In this document: one piece after another, positions 33,401 through 46,440 of the stretch
Layout of the letters: each line of letters starts with the position of its first letter
Position numbering within the stretch: position 1 is the stretch's first letter
Assembly: GCF_030272615.1 (NCBI RefSeq)
Contig: NC_081414.1
Span: 909,545,009-909,609,008, forward strand
Direction: 5' to 3'
Source: Cryptomeria japonica
Lineage: Eukaryota > Streptophyta > Pinopsida > Cupressales > Cupressaceae
Length of the DNA stretch: 64,000 bases
Notes under the pieces: generated by a model
The model's database searches: none
What the model saw: only the letters and a program-made list of their open reading frames with translations
Told to the model about the DNA's origin: nothing
Translations under genes and position numbers: made by a program

Positions 33401-35995
33401 TAAAAAATTGATTAAACTCTTTTTCAGTTTGTCATTTGTCTCTTGTGACCTTCAGTCAACCAGATTTCTTCTCATAGTGTTGTTTACCATTTCAAGGCAC
33501 AAAGAGTCTCCTATAATCTACTTTTTATGCACCTATGAAAGGTTTTAGTTGCTTTTCACTACAGAAAGGTCAACAACATTGTTTTTTCTTGGTGTCATTT
33601 AACACAGGTAATGTTCGCAAGTCCTAAATTCTTCAGTCTTATCTTGAATGATGAGCTCTAATATTTGTGCCTCATGATGATAAGCTTTCTCCTGTTTCTG
33701 TGTGTGTTAAGGTAAAGTTCGGCTTATTTGGTAGAATGAGAAGTTACATGTTTAAACACAGTGCGTATTAATTTCATGTTGTGCTATTGATTACAGAGGA
33801 GCTCCATGACTTCATCTCAGGTGCCTCATCACAGGGAAACCCAATTTGGGAATTTGGAACATGGGTGCCTCCATTAGCCATAACCAAATTGAGATTTGGA
33901 TCAAAGGCAAATGGGTTTTGTGGGGTGATAACTAAGGGATTGTTAAACAGACTGATCAAAGTCGTCAAAGATTTCAGCTTGGAATCCATTAATGGAACTC
34001 AACAAGGAAGCCCAAATTGAAACAGGGGAGCAGTAGAATTGAATTAGTAAGTTATGGAGTGCTTGGAAATATGCTTGTTTCAGATGAAGATAGGTTTTTT
34101 TAGTCTGTTTAATAAACCCCACCAATTGCCATTGTTTATGTCTTGTGAACCGTCTTTAGCATTGATCAAAGTTATAAACTTTTAGGTGTTTTAATATAAA
34201 TTTTAACAGGATTTTATTTTGTTTTGGTTGCAGTGAGTGCCAGGACAGAATGTTGGAGAGCTCATCATAATTCCCTCTTTGACCTTTGTTGTTAATAGGG
34301 CTTCAAAACTACGTAGAATTGAGTCATTTTTTCTTAACCAATTTTATGCTTTCCGTTTAGTAGGTTTGTTGGGTAATAGGCAAAAAATTACAGAGAAAGT
34401 GGCATGATAAGTGTATGTTACTACATCTGAAAATAGTAGAGAAAGAAGCATGATAAGTGAATGTTATTGCATCCAAAATAGTGTGAATACATCATCTTTT
34501 GAAAAGGATCAAGGGTAGATTAAGACTCACCTCGCATGGGATCTTCAGCCAGAAAACTTGATTAGGGATCTTCAGCTACAAAACAAATTGCCAAGTTGAG
34601 ATTATCATCACCTCCCAGAGCAAAAGGACACTAGTGAGCATGGAGTTCCACTAATAGATGGTTGCAAACAAAGCAGTGACAATTTGCATTGCAGCCCTTT
34701 CAGAGATTTAGTATGCTTTAGGTTTCGCTATGTTTCATGTACCTTCCAGAACATTCTCGACAAAACATTTGTGAAACATAAAAAGCTAAAAATACTGTAA
34801 TCCGATTGGATAGAAAAAAAAAAATTTGGTTAAATCAACGACATCATCCAATCATAATTAAAGAAAATAATTTACTATTAATTATTAAATGATTTTATTA
34901 TTGAAACATTTGAAAATAAATAGAAAGCTAAAAAATACTTTAATATGATTGGATAGCCAAAAATCAGTTTTGCATGGATGCGATAGTTACCTCCCTGTCG
35001 ACAGGAACTAAAAAAACAAAAAAATCTTAAAGACTATGTAATTTATAAAATACCTACCTACTTTATGTATTGTCTATGCAAGAATTTTTTTTTTTACAAT
35101 TAATCATATTTAATGTTTTGTTTATTTTTTAATAGCAATTTTTTTTTACAATTAATCATATTTAATGTTTTGTTTATTTTTTAATAGCAAGAAAGAAGGT
35201 GGTATGGATGGAAGGAGCTCAAGGATGGACCACATGGCTAGAGGATCAGGATGAGGTTCTGCAATAGTGTTATACTCTGCTGTGTCCCCATATTTTGATG
35301 TGATTAGGAGATAACTATATATGTTACTTTCTCTGGTTTCACAGTTTGGCGGTTGAGGCTCTGTCTCCCGCTCGCTCTTTTTGTATAAACTCTTAGATTC
35401 TTTTTTGGACTCTCGATTTCTAATACAAAAAAAAATACTTTGTTATTTTTTATGTATCTATTATTTGTATAATATACAATACATTATCATTGTATTAAAA
35501 TAAATAGATATAAATATTTTAAATCTATGTATGATAACTCTAATTAATAAAAAAAATTACTAATTATACTTAATTTACTTTAAAAATTTTTTTTTATGTC
35601 GAAAACGTTTCATATATGGAATCAACAAGCTATTTATGAAAATACATGGTTCTGAATTGTATAGAAGGGCACAAGATGCTGCAAATAATCTTGACCATAA
35701 ACGTTTTATTTTTTATTTTAACGTGACTACTTGCACGGACCTAATAATCCATGTGACTAATATATAGCATCGAAAAAGAACAATTAGCTAGATGACTAAT
35801 GATGTACATAAATGCTCTACTTCTCCAAAAATCTAACTACAATAATTGACTACTCTACCTAACAATAACTACTATAACACTTACAAACGGGAACTTGACG
35901 TAATGTGTCTCAAGTGTTTTAGATTGATTCACCTTATTCATATTTAAAGGTTTTTTTATTTGTCAATGAACTAGTCTCTTTGGCTCTACTATGTG
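30401..35995. other. AT-rich DNA without recognisable genes
   Basis: The minus strand at 31127-30560 may be the extension of the LINE ORF1 but shows no motif. From 31.2 to 36 kb I find only short ORFs without family resemblance. A possible exon-like stretch ends at a GTAAGT near 32516 but has no identifiable partner. A 52-bp tandem duplication lies at 35087-35190. A segment at about 35190-35430 that ends in an A-run could be the tail of a small retroposon. Confidence 0.5.
35087..35190. repeat. 52-bp perfect tandem duplication
   Basis: ACAATTAATCATATTTAATG and the following GTTTATTTTTTAATAGCAA occur twice, with ACAATTAATC at 35096 and 35148, differing only in the length of the leading T-run. 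The near identity points to a recent duplication. Confidence 0.9.
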
Positions 35996-35996
35996 A

Positions 35997-37308
35997 GATG
36001 AATTTTATTTAGAGGATAGAATTCAATAGTCTTTGTTGAGTTATCCTATAATTTATTTTTTACCACTCTTTTTTCAATTGTACAATATGATTAATCAGCT
36101 CATCTCTATTTGATCATCATTACTTTATTTAGTATAAAGGACTCAATCACATCTTTGTTTTGATTAAGTTAAACATAGTTCTGAAAGGGCCCAGAACCTT
36201 TTACATTAGGAAATATGAAGCATTAAGCTCAATGGAACAACTTAAATCACACACACTAAGCTTATACTTCTAGGCTTAAAACTGTTAAACATTAAGAGTT
36301 TTCTAGACTTAATATGTTGTTAAGTTTTGTGGTCACACTAAGAGTACACTTCTAGATTTAAAAGTGTTAAACATTCAGAATTGACTAACATTCTCTAGAC
36401 TTAATATGTTGCTTATCATATGTGATTTAAGGTTGGCCAAGCACAACAAGACATCAAAGACAAATCTGAAAAAGACAATGAAACAATAATGTACACAACT
36501 AACTACAACTAAGAACAACTTAACAAAACATCAACATAGAGAGCCATTCTTCACTAAAAACAATTAGGGAGGTCAAATGAAATGATGTAATCTTTTGATT
36601 AATCATAATTATGGGGTCCTTCTCCCCCAAACTTCTTTTCTCTAGACAATGGGAAACCACATAAGCATCATTAGAATTCAGCAATTGAGTTGAACTATGT
36701 CTTCAAAACTCCTTTTCTTATGAAAATCTAGCATACCACCAGTAGAGTCCTTGTGCATTTGTGTAGCTTCCTTCTTTGGTAGGTATCATACTGATTACAA
36801 ACTAGAGAAAACCAAGTCATCTTGGCTTTGGTAAGATGACGTTGATGATTTAAGCCGTAAGTATTGAAAACTAGGCTTAGCATTTGCCCATAGAATACCA
36901 AGTCGTCTGGCATAACATGTAACTTAGACAAATGATATATCAATACTACAGTGCATGAATAAATCATCCCCAATCCCTCCATAAAGGTTGCTACGTCATC
37001 TAAGATAGAGGTTTGAAGTCTACATATTGGATGGTAGTGTTTATCTTATGCATAGAGGTTTGAAGTCTACATTTTTTTTCAGTTTTATATATATGAGAAA
37101 GGACAGACTTACGACTTTGTTGAGTTGTTTAAGAATTCATTTTTAGATCAATTTTATTTAAGGGAGAGAATTCAATTATGTTTTTTTGTTGAGTTGTAAT
37201 AAAATTTATTTTTGATTAACATTTTAAATACAATATGATTAGTCATCTCGACTCTATTTGATCACCTTTACTTTATTTAGTAGAAAAGACTTGATCCCAT
37301 CTTTGTTG
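35997..37308. repeat. Pair of about 165-bp direct repeats 1.15 kb apart
   Basis: Copy 1 (35997-36160) and copy 2 (37146-37308) share, in order, AATTTTATTTA(G/A)(G/A)G, GAATTCAAT, TTTGTTGAGTT, AATTTATTTTT, ACAATATGATTA, CTCTATTTGATCA, TTACTTTATTTAGTA and CATCTTTGTT. Between them are an unrelated imperfect tandem duplication (36252-36323 and 36333-36412) and an 84-codon minus ORF (36982-36728) of no known family. They could be diverged terminal repeats of a small element or dispersed duplicates. Confidence 0.7.
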
Positions 37309-38796
37309 AGTTGTATAAAAATATTGAAAGAAGGTTAATGTAAGCTATGAGCATAAATTTTATATAATTGTATGCCTTATGTTTTGCTATATGCTTGGTC
37401 ATTTCTTTTATTTGGCATGTAACAAAAGGAACCATATATTCATTTATCACATAAAAACATAACAATAATTGTTCAACTTTACAAGTGATGGGTAAAAAGA
37501 ATCAACATGGATGCTCCTTTAGCCAAAAGAAAATGGTAGTTACTAGAACATGTGCTTCAATTGAGTCCTATCCCATATTGTTCATGTGGTTCGTCAATCA
37601 AATGACTAATAAAATTTTTATAAATACTTTTGATCAAAAGATCCTTGTACTTATAAATACCTACTCTGGAGAAGACAACTTTCTCAATTGCCCTTTCACC
37701 TCATCCCTACTAAAAAGTGATAAATAGTCTAATTTTAAAAATAAAAAAATGCCACTAGCTATTAAATATGTAGATGTTAAGAATAGTGATCAACGTCATG
37801 TTTAGGATATTAGCCATCTAGATATGGTTATTAAAAATATTAATTACACTTTTAGATTCTTAAATAATTCTTTCTACAATATTTTTAAAGAGAAAATATG
37901 TGGTTACTTTATTTTTATGCCTAGTAGGTAGTATCACCAAGGCCAAAAATTGTAGTTCTAAATTTTTTCTAGCCAGACAAGTCTTTTACTTATTTCTATT
38001 TCCTTTTGTAAGACAAAAGTGTAGAATCTCTACTCTTGCACCTTTATTCTATATTAATTTGTACAATTATTATGAATATAGAATGGTAGAATTTAGTTAA
38101 ATATACTAGACACATAATCTAACTCCTATTTAGAACTCAAAAATCAAATCCTATCACTAACTAATTTATAACAAACCATTCCCCATACCAAGATAATTTT
38201 CCACTTAAAATTAGGTTAATTGGCATGACCTAGTCAATGGACTATGCCAATTGAGGGGGCCTATCCTCCAACCTTCAAATTTAGAATTTTTTGCTACAAC
38301 AAATTTTTAAAAGAAATAGTTAACATTTCACCTTACACATGAAATAATTCAAATGATGCAATTATGGTTTCTCTCTAATTGGAGCTCAAAGAAAGATAAA
38401 GGAACTACTGCATTGTTAATGACACCTTTGTATATGCAATCATCTAAGGTTTGAAAAATTATCGTGCAAAGAGCTTGTCCTCTGTGGAAATGAATAAACT
38501 TACTTAGAACTGTGTGAAATAGTACATCTAATTCAAAACATTAAATTATATCAGTGTTTTTGGCTTACACAAGCTACCATGATATCAAAGTGATAAGATC
38601 TTTTTGATAGATCTTTGTAGGTAAGTAATGGAGATTCAAAATATGGTAGCTAGAAACCACACAAGTTTTGTGTTCTCCATCGAGTTTGGTGTATATTCTT
38701 GTGCCAACATGCAAATTATATAAATAACAAATTTGGAGATGGTCCCATTGGACATGAATTACACATGAAAATATAAGAAAAAAAACCTATATAATT
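37309..38796. other. AT-rich DNA without recognisable genes
   Basis: Only short ORFs (for example 37485-37727 and 37900-38100, plus) without motif or family resemblance. No RNA gene recognised. Confidence 0.5.
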
Positions 38797-38801
38797 TTAT
38801 T

Positions 38802-39607
38802 TGATGCAGGAGCATCCCCAGTCGATGAGCAATCTTGTATCAACCAAAATATATATTTTTTCTTTTATTTGTTCTTATTTTGTGTTGCGGCTTTTGTATT
38901 TTATCTGGCATTCTCTAGTAGCTGTTTATTCTCTATTGCAGGTCAAATTCTTGGTTTCCAGGCATGCTCTTATTTCTTGTTCTAGATTTTCAGTTCATTG
39001 TGATTCTTTTTCAGTGACTTAATTCTTCTGAATTGGCTATTCATGGTTCTCGAAGTAGTTTTTAAGCTTAACGACTAGTTGGAGATTTCTTCTCTTGCAG
39101 ACCGATTTCTTGGCTTGCGGATTTATTTGGCGCCTTGCTCGATGTTCTTGGGTCCTTGGTCGACCTTCCTTGGTGGTCCGCAATGTTTTTGTGTTCTTGG
39201 CAAAGGAGATCTTTGCGTTTTGGGGCTGGCCTATTTTACACATTTCATTTTCCTATTTTGGAGAATGTGATCTTTTGTGGCCGACCTAGATGTGTTCCCG
39301 ATGGTATAAATATTGTTGTATGTGATCCTTTGGGGACATCGAAAAGATATTGAAGTAGTATGATGATCTAGAATCATAATTTTTAATTAGAATAGCTCTT
39401 GGAGATTCAGATGAGTTGTATTTTGGAACATAGTCTGTAACTGGGCATGTGAGCCTGCATGTAATTGGATGTTCTTTGATGAATATATGATGATGTGGAT
39501 GTCTCTGATTGCATTTTCCATTTTTATTTTTTGGCTTCCGTTTTGTTACCCTTGTTGCATGATCCAGACTGTTCTCTTTGAGGATTATTTGAGTTATGGT
39601 TGCATCA
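38802..39607 (+). mobile_element. Solo LTR flanked by TTATT
   Basis: 806 bp, starting TGATGCAGGAGCATCCCC and ending GGTTGCATCA, with seven-base terminal inverted repeats (TGATGCA/TGCATCA). A perfect target duplication TTATT lies on both sides (38797-38801 and 39608-39612). Its first 45 bases resemble the LTR of element C (TGATGCAAGAGCATCCCC, CAATCTTGCATCAACC) and short blocks inside recur, so it is a related but distinct LTR. Overlapping plus ORFs at 39079-39353 are LTR sequence. Confidence 0.88.
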
Positions 39608-39612
39608 TTATT

Positions 39613-41010
39613 GGTAAGATCAACCCACCAATAGGGGCGTTCTATAAGAATGAAAATGTAGTTGAATATTGTTGGATTGACAAGCTAGATTAACATGATG
39701 TAAGATTAAGGGATAACTATAAGTTTATTTCAGCAATAATGACCACAATGATGGTGCACAAGAGTGGGTGAGCGTGAAGCTAGGGTTTCAATGAAGGAAG
39801 CAGAGGATTAAGGCAAAGGGGACAATGATGGGGAGGCAGATGGCTCAGGTGGACATGGTTTTTCCTTGGCTTGAGTTTGGTGGATCACCCTACTCAGTCA
39901 GGTCTTACGCCTAGTTTGGGGAGGCCACTCTACTTCTCTCATCGACCTTGCTACTCTCCTTTCTTGGGGTTTCCTATATTGAAGCGTGATGTCTTCTATT
40001 TTTTCTCAAAATCTTGGGAACGGTTGGTTCTTTATGTTCTCTATGTGTCTTTTTGAGGCTTTGACAGAGGGTTGTCATCTCTGGTCTAGCCATGTCTTTG
40101 TAGGTTTCATCCTTTGGATGGCCCTTTCTCTTGTTTGGGCTTTGCTTTAGTGTTTTACTTTGTGGGGGCTGATGCTTTTGTTGGGGGTTTTCTCTTATCC
40201 TTTGGCCCTCTCTTTCTATGGATTCCCTATTAGGGCTAAGACTCTTTGTGGTAGCTTAGGGGTCTCTTTAGGACCTTTGAGGGTATGCTCTTTGTTCTAG
40301 ATTTTGGACTTGGCGCTTCTATGGAAAAAAAAAATCGGGGGGTCTTTTTTGTTGTGCCTTTTGGGAGCCTTTTTTGCCTCTTAGTGTTCCCTCATTATGT
40401 GGCTCCCAAAGCTATTTCTCTATTTTTGGGTGGGTATAGTTCTTTCTTATAGTTATCATGTCTTTACCCCTTCTTTGATTTTGTTTCCTATGAGGAGATG
40501 GTCGAGTGTCTCTATCCCCCTGTTGTTGTTTGATGTGCCTACCCTATGGGCTATTACGATTGTCTTTATCTATGTTGGTCATGTTTTTGGTTTCCCCCTT
40601 CTTGCTTCTTCAGTGTTGGTTTTTTTTCTTATTTCTCAGCATCTTTGGTTTTCTCTTGTTTTTCCTATAGAGATGGCCCTATCTTCTTTTGAGGTAGAAA
40701 TGGATGGTGCTAGAGATAACCTTTCTCCTATTACGGTGGTTGATGGTGACCTTTCTCTTGGCTATATGGGAACTGAGGCTATTCTATTTACTAATTTCTC
40801 TCCTTTATCCCTGATTGTGGTGGTGATCTTGGAGGGTATGATGAACTCAGTTTTGTTTATTCTTAAGATTAAGGTTATGGGAGGCTTTCAAAAACCCATT
40901 GTTAAGGTTGAGGGTGCCTAGATAACCCCTATGGTTATGTTGGTCTGAGCTCTTTGGTGTATGGCTTTGGCCTTTTTCTTTTTTTAGCTAGCTCTTCAAT
41001 TATTATACTA
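39613..41010. other. G/T-rich region, possibly an old retroposon
   Basis: The plus strand is T- and G-rich with few A, which makes long hydrophobic open frames such as 40397-40921 (174 codons). No domain is recognisable, and an A-run at 40324-40333 interrupts it. The stretch to the right of element C (47258-47435) has a LINE-tail look, with GGGGTTTCAGGTCCCCTC and a final AACAAAAAAC. C may therefore have inserted into a LINE-like sequence, but this is unproven. Confidence 0.35.
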
Positions 41011-41015
41011 TATTG

Positions 41016-41790
41016 TGAAGTAGCCACCAGTGAGGAGGAACCTCAAGGAGATCAATTTGGGCCGGTCAGCAAGAGTAAACACAATGGAAACACACAAATA
41101 TGATGGAGGCAATGCAGAACATATAATTTTATTGCATTAAATTTGATTTTCATCCAACTAGTAACAACCAAGTTACAACATACTGACACACAGGCCTAGT
41201 AGAATAGGTCACAACCGGGACCTTGAATCGAAAGATCTATCTTCTAGGAATAGTCTATCTATTTGATAATTTGATTGATTTTAATTTATTACATTCTAAA
41301 GCATGATTACAAATATATATCGATCCAAAGGATCCAGTTAGCCCAAAAGGGATCAAAACCCAAAGAACAAGACTTAACGTGGAAAATAAACAAGGTCTAT
41401 CTCTGCCAAGAGATTTCTTCGGAAAATCCAAAGGATGAAACGTAGCTCATGGGAAAAGGTCGGCCACACACCAAGGAACATTGAAATAAACACCCAAGGC
41501 TCCACAAGCTTCGGAATGGGTTTCGGTAGATCACCAAAATAGGTCTCAGGAAGTCGGTAACAAAGGAACAACCCATAACAAGAAAGTATCATGGAAACCA
41601 GTAGCAATATTTTATCGAAAAGTGATCCAAATGTGATACGATCTAAAAGAAAGAAAGATGATCAAGTCTTCAAGTATAATCCAACTCCACAGGATCCATT
41701 GAGCCAAAATCGGGACACACAGAAAGGAAAAAAGGAAAATGTTTTTGGTTGATGCAAGATTGTTGTGAACAGGGGATGCTCTTGCATCAG
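41016..41790 (-). repeat. 3' LTR of element C
   Basis: 775 bp, minus strand TGATGCAAGAGC...GGTGGCTACTTCA, homologous to 46455-47257. ORFs at 41374-41607 and 41612-41877 lie inside it. Confidence 0.88.
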
Positions 41791-41799
41791 ACATACGGA

Positions 41800-43200
41800 G
41801 TTAATGAAAAGTGAGCCTCTCACTTTGTTGGGGCTAGAGTGAAACCAAGGTGGTCTACCTCTGCCTAAGAAATCCAAGATGAATCTTCAATTGGTCTTCT
41901 CTTCCACTTCACAAGATATTATTTGTACTGACTATTCTAGGTACTATGCCCAATCCTACTATCCAATATCTCTTCAATCTGATCTGGTTTCTTCTGGGGC
42001 AATTGTTTATCAAGGCCTGCAACACTATCCTCACTGAATTATGGTTCATGGTACTCAAGAAGATCTGCAATGTTGAATACAGGTGAAATACTTAGACTAT
42101 CTGGTAGCTCCACTTCATATGCATTTCCAGAACTGAACTTCCTCAAAATCTTATAGGGTCCAAACTTCTTCATCTGCAACTTATTATAAGTTCGAACTAG
42201 GAATCTCTCTTTTCTAAGATATATCATCACTTCATCACCAACTTCAAATTACTTATGTCTCCTCTTCTCATATGCTTTCTCCTTATATTTGTTATTCACG
42301 TCTTCCAAATGTTGTTTAACCTGAATATGCAATGCTGCCATGTGATCTACAAAATCTTCTTCTTTTGAACTCTTTCGGTCTTCACTGCTAATGTCTCTCA
42401 ATTCTGATATTCCTCTAGGATGCACTCCAATAACAATCTCAGAAGGTGTTTTTCCGATACTTCTATTCACTGAATTATTGTAGGCAAACTCTTCTTGTGC
42501 AAGGATCAAATCCCAACTTCTAGTTTTATCTCCCACTAAACATCTCAACAAGTTTCCCAAACTTTGGTTAACAACTTTTGTCTGTCCATCAATATGTGGA
42601 TGAAAAGTAGAACTGAACTTAAAATCTGTCTTCATCTTCTTCCAAAGTGTTCTCCAAAAATAGCCAACAAACTTAGTGACTCTATCTGAAACTATGCTCT
42701 TAGGTAATCCATGCAATCTCAGCACTTCCTTGAACAATAGGTTTGCTACATGTAATACATCTGATGTCTTCTTACAAGGTATGAAATGAGCCATCTTCAA
42801 AAATATGTCCACTACCAAAAATATGGAATAATTCCCTCTCGGTGTCTTAGGCAGTCAAAGTACAAAATCCATGCTTATATCCTCCCAAGGTTTTACCGGT
42901 ACTGTCAAAGGTTTATACAATCCCACATCCTGACTACTACATTTTGCAACTTGATAAACTCTACAATTCTGAACATATCTCTTAACATTCTTATGAATGT
43001 AAGGCCAAAAGTACTACTCACTCACCAATGCAACTATTTTGTCAATGCCAAAATGTCTAGCTAAACCTCCACTATGTTTCTCTTTTATTAGGTTCTCTCT
43101 CATTGAACTCTTAGGTATGTACAACTAAACTCCCTTGAATAACATCCCATCTTGAACAAAATAATCCAACCATTTTCTCCTATCAACTATAACTGGTTCT
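41800..43200 (-). pseudogene. Integrase and chromodomain of element C
   Basis: Minus-strand reading from about 43200: zinc-binding segment with the second Cys of the pair lost (CRVYQ), MDFVL then a stop, an open 189-codon stretch 42818-42249 with VVDIFLKMAHFIPCK, IVSDRVTKF (second Asp intact) and DGQTKVVNQ. The catalytic Glu of the DDE triad is Lys here. After a stop come KKFGPYKILRKF (GPY/F motif) and VFNIADLLEYHE. A decayed chromodomain follows (EEILDSRIGHST, YLVKWKRRPIEDSSW) with three stops, to about 41810. The chromodomain defines the clade. Confidence 0.88.
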
Positions 43201-43211
43201 CTACATGCTTT

Positions 43212-44839
43212 CTAAGGTTCTGCAAAATCTGTGTCTTCATCATACAAGGTCTTCAAATCTTCAAAACCTAATACTGTCACTCTCATCTCTGTCAGCAAAT
43301 TCCTTCTCCTACTCAATGCATCAACAACTTTGTTATATTTCCCACTTCTATACTTCAACACAAAGGTGTAACTCTGCAAGAATTCTACCCATCTCATATG
43401 TCTCTGATTCAACTTACTCTGACTATTCAAATACTGCAAATCTTGATGATCTGTATACAACACAAACTCCTTAGGCAAAAAGTGGTGTCTCCATTTCTTC
43501 AAGGCTTGAATTATGGCATAAAATTCCATAGTGAATATCTATTTTGGGCATCATTAAATTTCTCACTAAAACAGGCTACTGTTTTCCCTTCTTGACTCAA
43601 GACTGCTCCTATTGTTTTTTCACTTGCATCACAATCCACTTGAAATACCTTATTAAAATCTAGTAAAGCTAACATAGGCTGCTCAGTCACTTTCTGCTTC
43701 AACAATTCAACACTTTTGTTTTCTTCGATGGTCCACTTGAATTCCTTCTGATCTCCTCTTATGGTCTCAGTCATAGGGTTACAAACTAAACTGAGATTTC
43801 TGATAAACTTCTGGTAAAAACTAGCCAATCCATGAAATGATCTTACCTCCCTAATGCTTTCTACTGTAGGCCACTCACCAAATGGCTTTCATTTTCTTAG
43901 GTCCATCTTCAAACCATCCTCAGATATCAAAAATCCTAAATAGACTAACTCATCCTTCATGAAAGTACACTTCTTGATATTGATCATCAACTTTTCTTGT
44001 CTCAACCTCTGTAAAACTTGTCTTAACTTCAACAAATGCACCTCTTTTATTTTACTGAAAATCAGAATGTCATCCAAATGCACAATAACAAACTTACCCA
44101 ATAATTTCTTCAATACCTCATTCATTAGCCTCATGAAAGTACTCGGTGCATTAGTCAATCCAAAAGGCATCACCAACCATTCATATAGTCCTTCATTTGT
44201 CTTAAATGTTGTCTTCCACTCATCACCTTCTTTGATCCTGATCTGATGATATCCACTCTTCAAATCTATCTTTGTAAAGTATTTTTCTCCACTCAAATAG
44301 TCCATTATGTCATCCATCCTAGGCAAAGGAAACTGGTATTTCACTATGATCCTGTTTATTGCTCTTGAATCAGTACACATCCTCCATTCTCCATTCTTCG
44401 TAGGTGTTAATAATGTTGGTACCGCACAAGGTCTCAGACTCTCCCTGATCAAACCTTTCTTCAACAACTCTTACACTTGTCTATTTATTTCTTCATTCTC
44501 TGTCGGTGTCAACCGGTGTGGAACTTTGTAAGGCAAACTAGCTCTGGGAACCAAGTCCATGTAATGACTAATACTTCTAACAGGTGGATATCCATCAGGT
44601 ACATTATCCAAAATGATTTCCTTATATTCTGTCAATAAATATCTTATCTCTTCCGGGTGCTCTTCTTCTAGTTCTGATCTCTTATTCTTCTTGGGAATTA
44701 AGAGAAAACACACATTCTCATGTCTCCGTCCATCCATGAATTTCCTTCCATCTACTAAACAGATTTTGGGATTTGTGCAAACTTCATTCTTGAAAGATTC
44801 TTCAAAAGGCAACAAGGTTTGCTTCATCCCATTGGCCAC
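43212..44839 (-). pseudogene. Reverse transcriptase and RNase H of element C
   Basis: Linker 44839-44471, then RT 44467-43889 with [49 protein letters not shown] and HLDDILIF near 44081-44066. The catalytic Asp pair is kept, with His for the usual Tyr. RNase H follows with FQVDCDASEKTIGAVLSQEG (43828-43511). A frameshift near 43530 moves into 43529-43212, with LYTDHQDLQYL and VVDALSRR. Stops lie at 44468-44470 and 43886-43888. Close in sequence to the same region of B. Confidence 0.92.
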
Positions 44840-46248
44840 AATAGTGTATGTATTCTTCCTCCCATCATGTATTGCATGTCTATCAAACTGTCAAGGTATT
44901 CCCAACAAAAGATGACAAATATCCATAGGCATAATATCACACAAAACTTCATCATGATAATTCCCAATTTTCAATTTCACCAACACTGTTAACTTACTAA
45001 CAACTTATGTTCATTCTAAATCCATGCTATCTGATAAGGCTTAGGGTGTTTCAACCTCTCCAATTTCAACTTATTCACCATCTCTTCCAAAACAAGATTA
45101 TCTGACCCACCACTATCAATAACAACTTTACGACACTTACCGGATACCTTACATCTGGTCTTGAATAGATTCTTCCTCTGCAAGGGTACTTCATCTCCTT
45201 CGTTATGACACAAAGCTCTCCTCATCATCAGCAGTTCTCCATCTTCTGATTTATTATCTGATCCGGTGGGGTTTTCTTCCACCACTACTTCTCTTCTGGT
45301 AGCCCCTGTCTTCTTACACTCGAATGCACGGTGTCCTTCTCCTCCACACTTAAATAAAGTTCCTCTAAATTTCCTCTTGTCTTGTCTTCCAAAGTTCTCA
45401 TTCCAGTAACCATCCGGTTCTCTCCTCCAGTAGAAATTTCTATCATCCTTCTGGTATGAGTTACCTTCTTTTCTCACTTCCTTGTCCTTGTTTTGATCTG
45501 TACTAGTTCCTCTTCCTCTCGTATATCCTCTTCCTTCATGAAATCTTCCTTCAATAAAACTTCCACCTCTACCTCTCTGTCTCTGCTCATGTCTTTTCTT
45601 CAATTTATCTTTAGCCTTTAGTGCATACTGGTAAGCCTCTTCAATAGTCTCCAATTTGATCATACTGAGTTCATCTTGTATAGACATCCACAATCCATTC
45701 AAATATCTTGCAATTTGTTCAACTTTATCATCAACATGTCTAGATCTGATGTTCAATTTGTAAAATGCTTCAGTGTACTCCTTCACACTAGATTCCTTTT
45801 GTCTCAAATTCTGCAACTTCCAGAACAAATCCACTTGATAATTTGTCGGTACAAACTTTGATTTCAGCTTAGCAATCATCTTATCCCATGTCTTAATCTT
45901 TTCTTTACCTCTTCTTTGTCTATCAACTTGCAAATGCTCTCACCAAAGAGATGCATGACCTTTCAACTGGGTACAGACATATTTCACCTTCCTCTCTTCT
46001 GCAGTGTTTACAAAATTAAAATACTTCTCCATCTCCAAGATCCAATCCATGAATTCATCTAAATCTAACTTCCCATCATATTCCGGTGGGGTAAATAGAG
46101 GTTTAGTGTTCACCCTAATCAAAACCCTTAAAAAAGTTTCTTCATTCGGATCAACTACTGGTAGGTTTATTCGTTCTATCGGGGATTCTTCTCCTTCATC
46201 TTCACTTACATCTTCAATATTTCGGCCTCTTCTCTGGGTTTTCTCCAT
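44840..46248 (-). pseudogene. Gag and protease of element C
   Basis: Gag starts at or near 46248 (MEKTQRRGRNIEDV) and runs in one frame to 45016 with a single stop at 45937-45939, where Trp TGG became TGA in the SLWWEHLQ motif. The gag core is at about 46050-45650. An Arg/Gly-rich basic stretch (45600-45500) and one knuckle (CGGEGHRAFEC with the first Cys replaced) follow. The protease has VVIDSGGSDNLV (about 45135-45100) and, after stops, LLLGIP then a stop at the conserved Trp (near 44888). Gag coats the RNA; protease would cleave the polyprotein. Confidence 0.9.
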
Positions 46249-46440
46249 GGCTTCTAATCGGACTTCTATTCCTCACAACATCTCCATCACAGAAGGGTCT
46301 ACATTCCCACGTGCTCCACCATTCCTCATTCCTCTTTGCGCCATTGATTGATGCTAGTCCTCTGCAATTGTAGATCAGATCCACAATTTGCCACCCTGCA
46401 AGAAATAATTCAGGACACGCAACCTCTGGAATGAAACTTT

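Noticed and set aside
33774-34020. Overlapping 71- and 79-codon ORFs on opposite strands
   Set aside because: Neither shows a motif or a partner. Chance open frames of this size are common in this window.
36728-36982. 84-codon minus ORF with a plausible-looking composition
   Set aside because: No family recognised and no coding context; mentioned only because it lies between direct repeats.
40397-40921. 174-codon hydrophobic plus ORF
   Set aside because: It lies in a G/T-rich, A-poor stretch that makes open hydrophobic frames by composition. It has no domain, no gene context and an adjacent A-run; kept only as part of an unidentified region.
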